A stretch of DNA of 64,000 bases from Glycine soja (Eukaryota > Streptophyta > Magnoliopsida > Fabales > Fabaceae): contig NC_041005.1 of the NCBI RefSeq assembly GCF_004193775.1, forward strand, positions 1,490,501-1,554,500, in the 5' to 3' direction. Of this stretch, positions 1 through 15,368 are shown piece by piece. The notes under the pieces were generated by a model, which had not been told where the DNA came from, searched no databases, and saw only the letters and a list, made by a program, of their open reading frames with translations. The first letter of the stretch is position 1. The number at the start of each line of letters is the position of its first letter. The position numbers and the translations under genes were made by a program.

Positions 1-2462
1 TATTCCGGCTCGAAGCCGCCGTCTCCGCCGCCTCCTTCCGGCTCCGCCTGGGATTTCCTTAACTTCTTCGAGCCGTACGAGAAGTACCACGTGCCTTATT
101 TTCCTGGCGGCGGTGACGCTGACGTGGCCGAGAATGAAAAGGGGAAGGTTGAGAAACGTGACGGGTCTAAATCTAAGGAGGAAAATGGAGAAGCGAAGAA
201 AAAGAAGGGTGATTCGAAGGAGAAGAAGGTGGTTTCTGAGAAAGCGGAAGTTGTATTAGTTTCAGAGCAATGTAGTGACTCTGCGAAAGGTTTCTCTGAG
301 GCAGTGAAAGAGATTCAGATTCTGTTTGAGAAAGCGTCGGAGTCGGGGAACCCCGTTTTGGAGATGCTGGACGCTGGGAAACTCCGTTACCATCGAAAAT
401 TTGACCTCAACCCGGGTAAGTATGGTGGTGCATGTGTTTTTTTCTGTTAATTTATCGTTAATTTTTCAAGTGTTTGTGGTTGGTGAAACTAACGGAAAAG
501 TGTGAGATATTCGGGATCAGTTTCGTGCAAGATGATGCATGTGTTTACTCCCTCAAGTCCTCTTGGGGTTAGATGCATGAAATCCTCGGTTGGGCGGAGA
601 ATGGGATCTGGGTATGAAGGAGACAAGGATCTCACTTACGCCAATCTCTGCTCTACTCTGAAAAAACTATGTATGTGGGAGAAGAAGCTGTATCATGAAG
701 TCAAGGTATAAACTTCTATTTTTCTTTTTAGTTTGCTTCCTCCTGAGTATGTACAAAGGGTTACTTAGTCTTTTGAAATATAGCAAACTAAATAACTAAG
801 TATATTGGAAAAACCCAACTCTCATTTTGACCAGAATAACTTAGGCATACCTCACATTACAGGCCGGTTTTATGGAGATGAGTTAGATCTATTATGGAAA
901 TGTATTGTTCAGGCACTACACCTAAAAATGATATATTGGGAAAAATTCATGTTTTACATTGACTAAAAATAGTGCATAATGAGAGCTTATAAATTTTATA
1001 AGTCAGTTTTGTGAGGAAGAGTAAGGCTCAAAATTAAAGAAAATGAAATGTGTCTTTTACCTGTTGACTATCCCTAATTGACTTTTTTTTTTTTTTAAGG
1101 CTGAGGAGAAATTGCGTATGCTTCATCAGAAGAAGTGTAAGCAGTTGAGACGTATGAAACAAAAGGATGCCGATGCACAGAAAATTGATTCTGTTCAAAC
1201 TTTCATTGGGATTTTATCTACAAAAATGAAAATTTCTATCCAAGTAGTTGACAAGATATCTATTACAATTAGTAAGTTGAGAGAAGAGGAGCTGTGGCCG
1301 CTGATCTACAGGTTTATTCTCACGTAAGTCGTAACTAATTTCTTGCCAAATTGTTGTTTGAGCCTCTGTAGTCGGCAGATACATCATACAGCCATGATCT
1401 TGAGCCATAATAAGTGCGTTTCTATTATTCACCTTTTATGGAAAGGTTTGAAAATTGGATAGCTAAGAATTACGGTAGTAATTTTACTCTTGAAGGCCGT
1501 TATCTTGTTTTTTAGTCTGCAGCATACAGTGTATAATCTTATACTATTATTGGAATGATTAGTATGAGCGTGAAGACAATAACACCATATTATTATTGCA
1601 TTAGAACAGAAGCATACCATCTTCTGTATCAACTGAACTGATTGTTCTTTTCCTTCCATTTTATTTCTTTTCCATCCTTCACTTGCTGATGATTATCCTT
1701 GTATGGAAAAGGTTTCTCGGAATGTGGAAAGATATGCAAGAATGTTACAAATGCCAATATCAGCAAATTGTTGAAGCCAAAACTTTAGATGCCTTATCGT
1801 TAAACACAAAGCCTGGCAATGCTCATATTGATGCAACAATAAAACTCAAATCTGAGGTACAGAAATGGAATTTGAGCTTCTTAGATTGGATTCACGCCCA
1901 GAGGTCCCATGTGAAAGCCTTGAATGGTTGGCTGGTAAGATGTCTATTATACGAACCCGAAGAAGTACCCGATGATTCAACTCCCTTCTCACCTAGCAAG
2001 ATTGGGGCACCACCTGTGTTTGTGATCTGTCACAAATGGTCAAGGGCAGTGGATAATCTCTCAGAGAAGAATGTAATTGAAGCCGTAAATGGGTTCATGC
2101 TACGAGTGAACGAGCTCTTGGAAAAGCATATTTTAGACCTTCAACAAAAACTAACATTGGACAAAGAATTTGAGAGAAAGGTGAAAATGTTGGAGAGGGA
2201 GGAGCAAAAGATGCACAAAGTGATGCGGGCTCATGAGAGGAAGATGGTTACAGTTGGCAGAGAAGAATCTGATGCACTTTTACGTGGAGATGCTGTGCAT
2301 CACGCTGATATCGTTGATTCTACTAACCTACAATCAAGTTTGAAGCAGATCTTTGGTGCCATGGAAAAGTTCACAGACTCCACTGTTCGCTTATATGAAG
2401 AACTTTGTCAACAAATTAAGCAAGAGGATCATGTTTTGGGAGAAACCAACAAAATTAGCTAG
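1..2462 (+). CDS. DUF630/DUF632 protein, NRG2-like (5' partial)
   Basis: Exons are 1-415, 521-705, 1100-1323 and 1712-2462, joining in one frame to 524 codons before TAG. The reading frame is open from base 1, so the N-terminus (with the DUF630 segment) lies outside the window. The start of the visible part has the proline-rich stretch followed by WDFLNFFEPYEKY that is typical of this family. An acidic/lysine-rich linker follows, then the DUF632 core: MHVFTPS, YANLCSTLKKLCMWEKKLY, IQVVDKISITISKLREEELWP, a WKDMQECYKCQYQ helix, and a C-terminal coiled coil. Arabidopsis relatives include NRG2, a nitrate-signalling regulator, and other proteins loosely called bZIP-domain class. Which paralogue this is cannot be told here, and the nitrate role is family-based inference. 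Introns are short (105, 394 and 388 nt), with GT-AG borders. No lesion is seen in the visible part. Confidence 0.88.
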
Positions 2463-3640
2463 CTTTACACTTTTTAGATTGGATGAATTTTGTAGGATTG
2501 AAGTTATCAGAATTTTCTGAACCTAATTTTTATGTATACAGCATCTCAAAGTTTCTTCCGGGAAACATTTGTTAAATTTTCGGGGACTTGTTTTTCACAT
2601 TCCTTTTTTTTTTTTAACTTGGACACCCCCCGACATTTTTATATTTTTTTTCCAAAAAGATTCATTCTCAGAATCTAATTTTAAAACATATTTTTAGATG
2701 TTGGTGCAGGATCTAAAATTCGGTGTCTCGAATAAATTTATTACAATTCAGAAACTAAATTTGGAAATGTGTTCTAGAAAGCTATGAAAGCACCAAACAT
2801 AAGTTTCCCACTTCCCAGATGTATTCAATACATTCTAAAAGTCTTAAAATTCTAACACTTGGAAACCGTTCCTTTGTTTTTTCCACTGCCTAATGATGAA
2901 GTTGTTCAAGCTCGCAAAGGAACAGATAATTATTCTTGCCGTAAGTTGAAATGTCTACTCCCTTCTTCAAACTCGCTCTGTAGTCCTTTTATATCCAAGC
3001 TCTGTTAGCTTCATGTGCCTACCATAAACTAAATAAATCCAAAAAAACAATCGTAGAATGAAGCATACATTCACACTTTTGCCTTCAACATGTAATGACC
3101 GAGGATACACATGCCAGGCACCTTCATATATTCTATAATTTCTTTTTATTTCTCAACATCGTAACATACTTATATTTTTTTTCTTTCTCAATCTAAATGT
3201 AAATTAGCACTAATGCTCTTTCTTTGGATATAGTATCAAGTGAGAAGAAAAGAAATAGAAAAATAAAAGACCTGTTATTTGGATTAATGAAATTATGGAA
3301 TGAAACAAGAGGTAACATAAAAGCACCATTTTATCATTAAAAAAGTCTTATAATAATGAACAAAAATTATAATACATGGACAAAATTGTAAGTGCATGCT
3401 TAGTAGATTAATATTGTGATAAAATCTGCTCCCTTTCACGCATGGGATCGGAGGAAAGATTTTCATGAGACTCAATTTTATTCTCACTCTTATTTCCCTG
3501 CAAAAAGGCAACTGAAATATTTCTTATCCCTGCCATTTCAATTCCATCTATTTCCCTCCCTCATATTTCAGTCAAAACATACGTAGTGCAAGTGTACACG
3601 GATTATTTTTCACATGTAATAAAATACAAAATCGCCTCCT
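2463..3640. other. 3' flank and gene-free AT-rich DNA
   Basis: The 3' UTR of the DUF632 gene is followed by AT-rich sequence with scattered poly-T runs. No open frame with recognisable similarity is present on either strand. Confidence 0.6.
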
Positions 3641-3647
3641 TCCTTTA

Positions 3648-3782
3648 GAGTGCGTTTGAAACAAATGATAAAAATAATATTAAAAAGAAATTTTATATTT
3701 TTTTTTTTAGTAAAACCCACATTTTTTACACTTTATCTTTTATTTCTATCTTTTTTATTTTTATCTTTACCAAACACACCTT
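3648..3782. mobile_element. Small MITE-like inverted-repeat element
   Basis: The left end reads gtgcgtttgaaacaaatgat and continues into aaaaataa. The right end (aaagataaaaataa read backwards, then accaaacacacctt) is its imperfect reverse complement. The about 135 bp between them is pure AT-rich filler. The 'gtgtgtttggt' terminus is common in short non-autonomous DNA transposons of plants. No target-site duplication could be confirmed by eye. Confidence 0.45.
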
Positions 3783-4273
3783 CAATATTTGTTCCTTCTT
3801 TGTCGGGCCTACTTCTTGAGTTTTGTCCATTTGTGTGTCTCCTATTCTAAATACTACTTTTTTTTTCCTGAATACTTCTAAAACCACTGTAAGTTCTAGA
3901 ACTGTTAGTTTTCAAAATGTTATAAAACAAATCATTTCTAAAATGTATTAACTATATTTTTTTAACTAAATTCTAGAAATTCTATCCACAACAAAAAAAT
4001 GAATTTCGGAAATTGATTTTTTTTTAAAATATTTTTTAAAGAAAAACAAATACTGAATAAGGCGTATAATAAAAAGGAAAAGCAATCTATTTTTTTTCAA
4101 GAACCATGATATTCTTAATTCAAAAGTAATCTATTTGTTCTTTTTTTTATTTTGTGCTTTTGGAATACAAATTTATGTATTTAATTAATATTTTGATTTT
4201 TTGAACAATAAACTACTATTTAATTATGTATGGTAAACTGATAAAAAATCAACTTCTACCAAAAACACTTTAA

Positions 4274-4630
4274 GGAGGCATTTGGTACATGATTTTATTT
4301 TTTATTTTTGTAGGAATCTTAAAATAAAAAATTATGATTCTCATATTTGGTATGCAATTAATAAAAAAGATTGTTAGGAAATTATGATTTTTGGAAATCA
4401 ATTTTAATTCATTTTTCTGCAAAAATATTCTTGGGGCCAAGAATACAACTTTCTCCAGTGAAAGGAAAGTTTTACTTACATATTTTACGGGAATCATGAT
4501 TCTCAAGAATCCATTTTTCCAAGAATCATGCTTTCAAGGTAAGAAAAAACTTCTCTCCTACTAAATGTAAAATTTTTAAACTTAGAAGACCATGCTAAAA
4601 CCAAAATATAAAATGAGGAACCAAACATAT
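4274..4630. mobile_element. MITE-like element with tttggt termini
   Basis: The left terminus ggaggcatttggtacatgat and the reverse complement of the right terminus (atgtttggttcctcatttta) share a tttggt-c-t-attttat pattern. About 300 bp of non-coding AT-rich DNA lies between them. This is consistent with a non-autonomous inverted-repeat element; the superfamily is not assigned. Confidence 0.45.
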
Positions 4631-4639
4631 ATTTTAACC

Positions 4640-7100
4640 TATAATTTAAGTCAATTAATTTTTTTTATGTATAGTTGTTTATTTTTTTTACAATATTAAC
4701 TTATACTGTTAGGCCATAGCATACACCAAATGGGAGTGCTTTACATTTCATCGATGATTATCATCGGCGTACAAAACTACCAAGTTAGAGATTAGAGATA
4801 TTAACAGATGATATTTTTCCACATCAAACTAATATCCACCAATACATATACAATGGTTAATCTCTTTTGATGTATTATCCATTAATACATCACAAACACA
4901 TGTGTGTGGCCAGGTCCATTTGCGTTATTTTCTTCTACGTGTTGGTCCATCCTGCATCTCTTCGCAAGATTTTATGTATGCTGTCGCTGGCTAGTAGTTG
5001 GCGGTTTTGGCCTCAGACTCACTCCCATCCATCCAGGTATTATATAAGACTACTTCCAATCTCACCTTACCAAGAATTTCCAATCCTCAACCGTCCTTAT
5101 AACTATAATAACATTGTCTCTCTAATGGCGTTACCACTATTATTGATTTAACTGCTTTGGGCACCAACAGTCAGTATTATTGATTTTTTAGATAATCCCG
5201 TTACTGTATTCACAATTCTAACACCTAGAGCTTCTTGTATTCCTTTGTCATAAGTCAATGTTCATGATGAAATAATTATAATTATGTGAAAAAGCATCCA
5301 ATAGTTCACGGAAAAATCGAGTAAGATGAAAGATAGGAGAAAAAGAAATGAGTTTAAAGAATAATCAAATATCAATAAAATATTTAGTTTTTTTTTATCC
5401 CTAACTGCAATAACTCAGAAAGATTGGTCTTGAAGAATAGGATATTCTTTAAATAACTTCTGAAAAGAGTGCATCTAGAACATCTTGTTCTTACAGGGAG
5501 TGCATCAAATAGTTTCCATTGGTGACACAAAAAAATGAAATAAAATGAAAAGTTATCGGAGAAGCAGCAATGGGAAGGGATATGTGAGGGAAAGGGGCAG
5601 AATGGGAATTTTCTTATATATAAAAAATAAAATAAAAACAGATGGGGTGGGGTGGGGTGGGGTGTGAAAATAGAGAAAAGGAGGGTGTCAAACTGCCAAT
5701 AACAATACCCTTCTTGAAACTACTCTGACCCATGATCCAATAGGATTAACTACTAAAAGTAGAGCATCAAAGAAACCACCCCAATGCCTCCTCAGTTAAA
5801 CTTGCTGGGCTTTGATAGAGGGCCACACCTAGATTCCAATACCATGGAGCCAGTTTGTCTTCTAAACACCGCTAATGAATCTATACTACCATATAAAACA
5901 AATACAACGTGTAAAGTTAATTCGTATGGCAACAATAACCCACTAACCACCAGGTAATCACCCACTAATCACTCTTCACTGTTTCATTTATATCTTTTAT
6001 TTCATTTTGATTTGTCCAACTATTTATACGGTACAATGATCTACTTACACTAAGACGAGAAATTGAGAATGGAAATTAATGAAGGATTGCCAAGTGAGGG
6101 GAACAGTTAGGTGTAGAGTTGACTTTTTCTATCATTGTAGATGGTGTGAGTCCGATACAAAGTCCCAAGGAATTAGCTTTTATCCCCCAATTTTTTTTTT
6201 AATTCCAACTTATTTTTACATATTTTTTTTTATATTTTATTTCATTTATTTGTTACTAATTACTATTTTAATTAATTTATTAATTTAACATATCTTTCAT
6301 GAGATATGCACTTGGAAACTATTATCCAGATACGCAGTTGAAAACTATTATTGTCAAGGAGATAATTTATGAAAAAAGGAAAAGGAAGAATATTTTTTCA
6401 AAACCAAAATTATTATGATTCAGAAATTGTAAATAGAAATTATTGTATTATATTAATTTTTTATACAATAGCACAATAAAAATGCGGACACAACAGGGCC
6501 TGTGTGTCTGCTAGTGTAAATAATGAGTATTTTAGTTACCACATAGTTAACAAAAGAAAAATCATCACTTACATTTATAAAAAAAATATCTTTTTATGAA
6601 TAAAAAAATAAAAAATAACAAATTACTTCAACGTATTAGTTTAATTAGTATCTTTACAGATTAAGTATCTCGAGATGATCAAATAAATGCAACTTGACTT
6701 TTATCTTAGTACGCGTCCTCTTCTTCGCACAACACGATCTAATTTAGTTTCCTTGAGAAAGATAGAAAATTAAAAAGTGGTTTAGTAAAGATAACTCTCC
6801 TCATCTATCTAATTAATAGAAAGAGTACAGATTTACAGTTAATGTACCATGAGCAACATGGAAGTGATGGATTCACGTATGACCGAGACGAAAGATAAAT
6901 TACCTCAGAGTTCATCAAATTGAAGTCTAATTTTGTGAGTAAACCACTTCACATCGGTTGATGGGTATCCTAGAGCATAAGCCTGCATCAAAATTCATAA
7001 TTCAGGGAGAACTTTGATGTTATAAAGTTGTCATCCTTTATTTTTACCTATTTTCTATGTATTAGGTTCTTCCTACACATAATGAACCAAAAAGAGGCAA
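4640..7100. other. Gene-free intergenic DNA
   Basis: No supported gene is present. Near 5040 a TATA-like tattatataag is followed by a pyrimidine-rich leader and an ATG at 5125 that opens only 8 codons, which could be a promoter remnant or chance. The remainder is AT-rich with homopolymer runs, apart from the G-rich tract at 5644. Confidence 0.5.
5644..5662 (+). repeat. (GGGGT)4 tract, potential G-quadruplex
   Basis: Four GGGG runs separated by single T residues lie in an otherwise AT-rich region. Four G-tracts with one-base loops are the textbook pattern for a parallel intramolecular G-quadruplex. It is a short pentanucleotide microsatellite in form; no gene is adjacent. Confidence 0.85.
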
Positions 7101-7110
7101 ATTAAAAATC

Positions 7111-7220
7111 ACCTTGTACCCATCAAGCGCACTTTGTACCAACTGTGATATCTCAGTAAAAGCATCTTGTTGAGAAGCCCCACGATTAAATACCTTGTCA
7201 AATGTAAAAGGATACCAACT
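7111..7220 (-). pseudogene. Kinesin-14 motor-domain exon relic
   Basis: On the minus strand the stretch from about 7210 to 7113 reads [16 protein letters not shown], then [15 protein letters not shown], and ends at AAG followed by gt, a good donor. This matches the motor-domain segment just upstream of the P-loop in plant kinesin-14 proteins of the ATK/KATA type. The flanking exons, notably the GQTGSGKT P-loop that should follow DGYK, are not found nearby: the next acceptor-like site leads into unrelated sequence ending in a stop. It is most simply an isolated gene fragment, either a pseudogene or an exon captured by a transposon. An unannotated alternative exon of a distant gene is less likely. 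Confidence 0.65.
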
Positions 7221-7935
7221 ATATGTTACCAAAAACTTCCATATGGTTAAAAAAACTCAGCAACTCAAGTGCCAGGGCTTACCAAGTCTTACAGAATTTA
7301 ACCACTGCAAGTGCAGGAAACCACCTGTATGGAGTCAATACACGGTTTACTTAAGATCAAGGAGTTGTGCTGTTGTATTTTGAACCACAAGAGATTTTCT
7401 GCAATTGAACTGTACTTATAGAGGGTTCTTTGCATTTTGACCTAAATCTTTAAATCTTTCTACACAATCATGAATGACAATAATGTTGAACAATTTTATG
7501 ACACAACCACATTTCTATCATGTATATTTTCTATCATGTATGTTACCAACTATGGAGCCTAAGAACACAAGAATTTTCTTAAGACCAATTTTAAAATGTT
7601 TTTGTCTAGGCAAATCCTCAATAATAACTCTCCAATCTTTGTACAACATAATTTACCAAAAAAAAAGCGAGCTTCACATTTCATTTTATTCAATTTCTTT
7701 CAAAGAGAATTCCGTATACTCTGAAGTAAATGCACTCTCATATGAACAAGAAAAACAATTTACTAGCACTACATTTTACATAAAAGAGACTAAATAAAAC
7801 CTATTTCATGTAAGAAACTAATTTCCAAATCTAGAGGAAAAACGAAAAATCCATGTCTGGGATTTTGACAAGTTTCACATTGGCTGTAAGAGCCTAACAC
7901 AACCCTCCTCCTTTACCCGGACTTGAGACCAGCCA

Positions 7936-7979
7936 TGAGACCATGAAAAGTGAAAAATGAGACCATGAAAAGCGAAAAA
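7936..7979. repeat. Tandem duplication of a 22-bp unit
   Basis: Two adjacent copies of atgagaccatgaaaagtgaa plus aa differ by one base (agtg versus agcg). They lie downstream of the PPR stop codon, possibly in its 3' UTR. Confidence 0.8.
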
Positions 7980-8217
7980 TCAACTCAACAAAATTAACTA
8001 GAGTATACCTAATGTCAGGTCCAAAAATATTCAGCAGAAACTTGGAGGGAATGACAATGCAAATGTAAATACTGATAATCTCCAGAAACAAGAGACACCC
8101 TGCCCAATGATAGCATGCCTTTGATCCACAAGCTGGAGACACCTGCACCAAGTACTCAAGGCATAATGGTGGAAGGCTGTGTCAATCCACTGGTTTGCAC
8201 TTTGCCATAGAACTTCA

Positions 8218-9750
8218 CTAAACAGCAACAGGTATACTTTCATTTGTGGTTTCATGATAAGATTTCTTTGATGATGTAATACCCAATGTCAGGTTCTGAG
8301 CAAGAACTTTCTTAACGCGGGCAGCTTCACCAGGCATTCCAGCCTTCAAAAGACAGGATCTTAAATTATTTACAGTGATTTCATCTGGGGCACAACCAAC
8401 AGCCAACATCTTATGAAAGATACCAATTGCTTCAGGCATTCTCCCTTTCATACAATGCCCAATAATAAGAATGGTAAACGTCAACTTATCAGGCTTGCAC
8501 CTATTGACCTCCATTTCTGCTACAATTTTATTAGCCTCGTCAACATTGCCAGATTTGCAATAGCCATCAATGACAGGATTATAGATAAATGGTTGTGGAA
8601 CAATGTCACTCTCATTCAACAGTCTCAAAATGTCACGAGCTTTGTGTAGTCTGTTATTATTGCAAAGACCACTGACAAGAACAGAGAATGTATATAAAGT
8701 TGCACCAATATTTTTGTCATTCATTTTATGCCACATATCCATTGCTTGGTGCACCTGCCCAAGTCGAAAATACCCATTAATCAGAGAAGTGAAAGTAGCA
8801 ACATCAGGCACACAACCTTGAACGAGCATTTTCTCGTACAAGGCTAGTGCAGAAGCCATGTCACCCAACTTACCAAAGCCACCAATAAGAGCATTAAACG
8901 TGAACGTATTAGGTGCAGTTCCAGATCTAATCATTTCACCAAACAGCAAATTCCCCTCCTCCATCTTACTAAACTTGCAATAACCTGATATAATAGTCGT
9001 GTAACTAACAACATCAGGTGCAAACTCCCCATTCAGACAAACTTCCTTCAGCAAACTTCTAGCTCTATCCACCTCATTAATCCGACACAAACCATGAATG
9101 AGAGTATTATACGTAATTACATCTGGCAAACAACCAAAACTCCTTAAATCATTGAGAAGCCTAAAAGCCTCGTCAATTTCCCCGGCCCTGCACAACCCCC
9201 GCATTAAAATATTGACTGTGTAGGTCACCGGCTTATACCGCAACCTGATAAGCTCCCTAAACAAAACAACAGCATCAACTACCTTATTCTGCCTAATCAA
9301 AACATTGAACAAGTCATTATACACAACAGCATTGACTCCAACATTGTTGCACTGAACATCGGCGAGCAACTCCCTCGAAACATCCAACCTACCAACAATG
9401 GCATACGACCAAACCAAAAATCCTAACAGCCGATTATCAGGAATCTGGCCATCACACCTCATCCAATCGTACACCACTTTCGCCGTATGGTGAAGATTGG
9501 ATCGGCAGAGTGACCTCAAGAGCAAACTATAAGTCAAATAAGAGTGACTCATGTGCAACTTGTGTCTACAGAATTCAACGAACTTGAAGCCCAAATTGGG
9601 AATGTGTAGCCTATTGACGACCTCGTAAACGAGCGAAGGGGTTAGGTGCTTACTGAAATAACCCACGAACGGATCCAGCGAGTTGGAGCGAACGAAAACA
9701 GTGCAAGCGATCTTGACAAACCAGGCTTCGGCCCTTCTGATCGAACCCAT
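8218..9750 (-). CDS. P-class pentatricopeptide repeat protein, At2g06000-like
   Basis: This intronless 510-codon gene encodes a pentatricopeptide repeat protein made almost wholly of about 12 tandem 35-residue repeats. Examples are VITYNTLIHGLCRINEVDRA, VVSYTTIISGYCKFSKMEEG and PFIYNPVIDGYCKSGNVDEA. No E, DYW or PLS-type motifs follow, so it is P-class. Such proteins bind organelle RNA and stabilise or process transcripts. The C-terminal block KLTFTILIIGHCMKGRMPEA with the short final repeat closely resembles Arabidopsis At2g06000. Start: the frame is open further upstream, but the first ATG is at 9750; the codon at 9795 is GTG. The N-terminus is basic and rich in Arg, Ser and Val, compatible with mitochondrial or plastid import, though I cannot assign which. 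The RNA target is unknown. Confidence 0.9.
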   Translation of the reverse strand: MGSIRRAEAWFVKIACTVFVRSNSLDPFVGYFSKHLTPSLVYEVVNRLHIPNLGFKFVEFCRHKLHMSHSYLTYSLLLRSLCRSNLHHTAKVVYDWMRCDGQIPDNRLLGFLVWSYAIVGRLDVSRELLADVQCNNVGVNAVVYNDLFNVLIRQNKVVDAVVLFRELIRLRYKPVTYTVNILMRGLCRAGEIDEAFRLLNDLRSFGCLPDVITYNTLIHGLCRINEVDRARSLLKEVCLNGEFAPDVVSYTTIISGYCKFSKMEEGNLLFGEMIRSGTAPNTFTFNALIGGFGKLGDMASALALYEKMLVQGCVPDVATFTSLINGYFRLGQVHQAMDMWHKMNDKNIGATLYTFSVLVSGLCNNNRLHKARDILRLLNESDIVPQPFIYNPVIDGYCKSGNVDEANKIVAEMEVNRCKPDKLTFTILIIGHCMKGRMPEAIGIFHKMLAVGCAPDEITVNNLRSCLLKAGMPGEAARVKKVLAQNLTLGITSSKKSYHETTNESIPVAV

Positions 9751-9816
9751 GGTTTCCGAGGCGATAACATCGGTTCTAATTCGCCGCAAATGCACGCGCT
9801 TCGGGTTTTTCTTCCT

Positions 9817-9832
9817 TGGGCCCGATTGGGCC
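9817..9832. promoter_or_regulatory. Paired site II (TGGGCC) motifs upstream of PPR gene
   Basis: Two TTGGGCC motifs occur within 16 bp, about 70 bp upstream of the PPR ATG. TGGGCY 'site II' elements, bound by TCP factors, are well known in promoters of organelle- and ribosome-related plant genes. The placement fits, but function is inferred. Confidence 0.5.
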
Positions 9833-10194
9833 TTCGATCTCTATGAACTCATCTATCTACTCCACACTTCTAAGTTCCTCTCCATTAGTATTCAGAAAGT
9901 GCGCAAGGGAAATCGCTGCTGCACAGACCGTTTGGAATAATGAATTAATATGTTGGATTGTGTCTACGATTTCGGTTTGGCTACCTGGTTGAATTGATGG
10001 CGTGGATTTTAGAGTCTGGTATGCGTGACCTAAACTGGAGGCATATATTTATCGGAAGGTCCATTGAGTGTGGAGAATGGGAATGGGGCTGGCCGAGAAG
10101 ATAACGATTCTTCCCCAGGGACCGATGAAGAAAAGAAAAGACTGCGTTTTCTGATTGGAAAAGGAATCCCCCACTCTCACTGCTTACTCCCTGC

Positions 10195-10203
10195 TTAGGG
10201 TTT
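10195..10203 (-). promoter_or_regulatory. Telo-box AAACCCTAA
   Basis: An exact AAACCCTAA on the minus strand lies about 450 bp upstream of the PPR start. Telo-boxes often act together with site II motifs in plant promoters of translation and organelle genes. A chance match is possible. Confidence 0.35.
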
Positions 10204-10259
10204 TAGCATCTATCACCTGAGCCGCCCAGCCCCCATTAAGAGCAGAAAAAACATGATTG

Positions 10260-12098
10260 TGGAACACAAATAATATATTAATTGGATGTATGGAAATAAA
10301 AATAACTTATTTAAATAAATGAAATACAAAAAAATATAAATTGTACATTATTCATTTTTTGTTATAAAAAATTATTTAACTTTTTGAGAAACTAAACATA
10401 TGATAAAGAAAGAATTCTGCCCTATTTTACTCTAATTTGGCAGGAAAAAAGGGATATAATGTAGAGAGAAAAAAAACCATCAAGCTACAAATAAAGTTAT
10501 TTATACATATTATTAATATTTAAATTTGTTTCAGACAATATATCACAATTCGTGTATCATCCTCTATGAAAAACTCCTTATTTTAAGTAAAAAGAAAAGA
10601 ATTTGACGTGGAGATATGAAGTATCGAGAACTAAGAAGTAGAAGGACATTTTGCTGCTAAAAAAAGTAGACGCACTTTCATTCAAGTCATAATCTAATTA
10701 TTTTAATTGTTCCATTGGCATTTTAGATTTGATTTTTTTATCAGTAAAAATAAAAATATATATATAACAAATTTATAATAATTCACACATGGTAATTGAA
10801 TTAAAATCATTGGCATTTAGATTTGATATATAAATTCTTCTTTGTAGTTTTGATAATATTTTTCCACTGTCTTGCAAACATGTTATGTCTGTTATCATCA
10901 CAAGTCAAGTTTTTTTAAGAACAAATTTGGTGGAAATTGTTAATTGATATTGAAAATTTAGCACAAACTAAATAAGATGGATATTTTTAGCATTTAACAC
11001 CTCTATTGAATTGAACTATTGTTGTAGCGTCTCATTAATCATGGATGGTGCACTCAGAGGAGAACGCAATAATAATGGATAATACAACAATTCATATAAA
11101 CTAAGAAAGAAAATATTACTGTTAAAAAATATATATTAACTGCATGTTTGGATTATATTCAAAGTTCTAAAATCTATTCTAAAATCACGTAGAAAACCAA
11201 AGCAATAAAACTTGCTTCCACCTTTTTAATTTTTCATCATGTCTTCGGGGTCAGAATGAATTCTGGTAGCTATCCAATTATGAAATAAATGATAAGGATT
11301 ATTTGATAAAATTTGTTGCAACATTTTTAAAAGTGAATTTGTTATGAATAATTATGATATGCATACTTTATCTTCTAAAATACATGCCGCACTTTAGTAG
11401 TGCCCAATCTTGAGGAAGCACCTTCACAACATCCTTTATCTCCGATGCTTGATGCTTATTATTTTATGGCCTTACTGTTATTCATCAGATTTTATTGATG
11501 ACTAACCTCAAAGATAATAAAGGAAGTGACGAGGTACTAAGTACTAACTTGTAAAGATTGAAATTCTTTATGTGCAAGTTTCAATTGTTACATTGAATAC
11601 GTCTTCATTCATGCTATCTTTCCAAGAGTGGAGCCAACGAGGGATATTGCCTGGTGACTTGTCATTTTGTGACAAGGATTTTAGACCACAATTGAGTGTT
11701 ACTCGCCAAGTATGTATTCTATTACATTTCAAAGAAATTTATCGAAGCAACATGATATAATACTGACCCAAGACATTTTTTTACATGCAAGCGGTCGCTC
11801 TCTCAAAATTAAATATGAATAAGGATGCAGACATGTCGATTGTGGCTGCTGCTCACGAAGGGAAATAACCATAACATTCTGTTATTAGTAAATCCTTTGC
11901 ATACTTGAAGTTGGAAATGAGCTTCATTCGAAAGTGTAACTCAGCCGTAGAACCATATTTTTTATTTATTTATTGCGTAAGCTGCTGTGCTAATTGTTTT
12001 TTCTCCTTGAATTTGATAAAATAATTATTGATTCTTACAGTGTACAAGTCAGAGCGTATTTTATAGTACAAACATAATTCTGTGACTTGCGTGTATGA
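10260..12098. other. Intergenic region between PPR and FtsH genes
   Basis: AT-rich DNA containing the far promoter of the PPR gene (minus strand) and the 3' flank of the FtsH gene. A less AT-biased stretch at about 11380-11760 has a 62-codon open frame without recognisable similarity. No gene is supported. Confidence 0.5.
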
Positions 12099-15302
<3,204 letters not shown>

Positions 15303-15361
15303 TCACTTTGCTCTAGATTTTCGATTTTGAAACACACCCTCACCGTTTCATACAAAGCGTC

Positions 15362-15368
15362 TATATAT
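15362..15368 (-). promoter_or_regulatory. Candidate TATA box of the FtsH gene
   Basis: ATATATA on the minus strand lies about 75 bp upstream of the FtsH start codon, a normal distance for a plant gene with a short leader. Assigned from position and sequence only. Confidence 0.45.

Noticed and set aside
4867..5151. 94-codon open frame with TATA-like motif
   Set aside because: The frame crosses the TATA-like motif, and the only ATG after a leader opens 8 codons; possibly a promoter relic, but unsupported.
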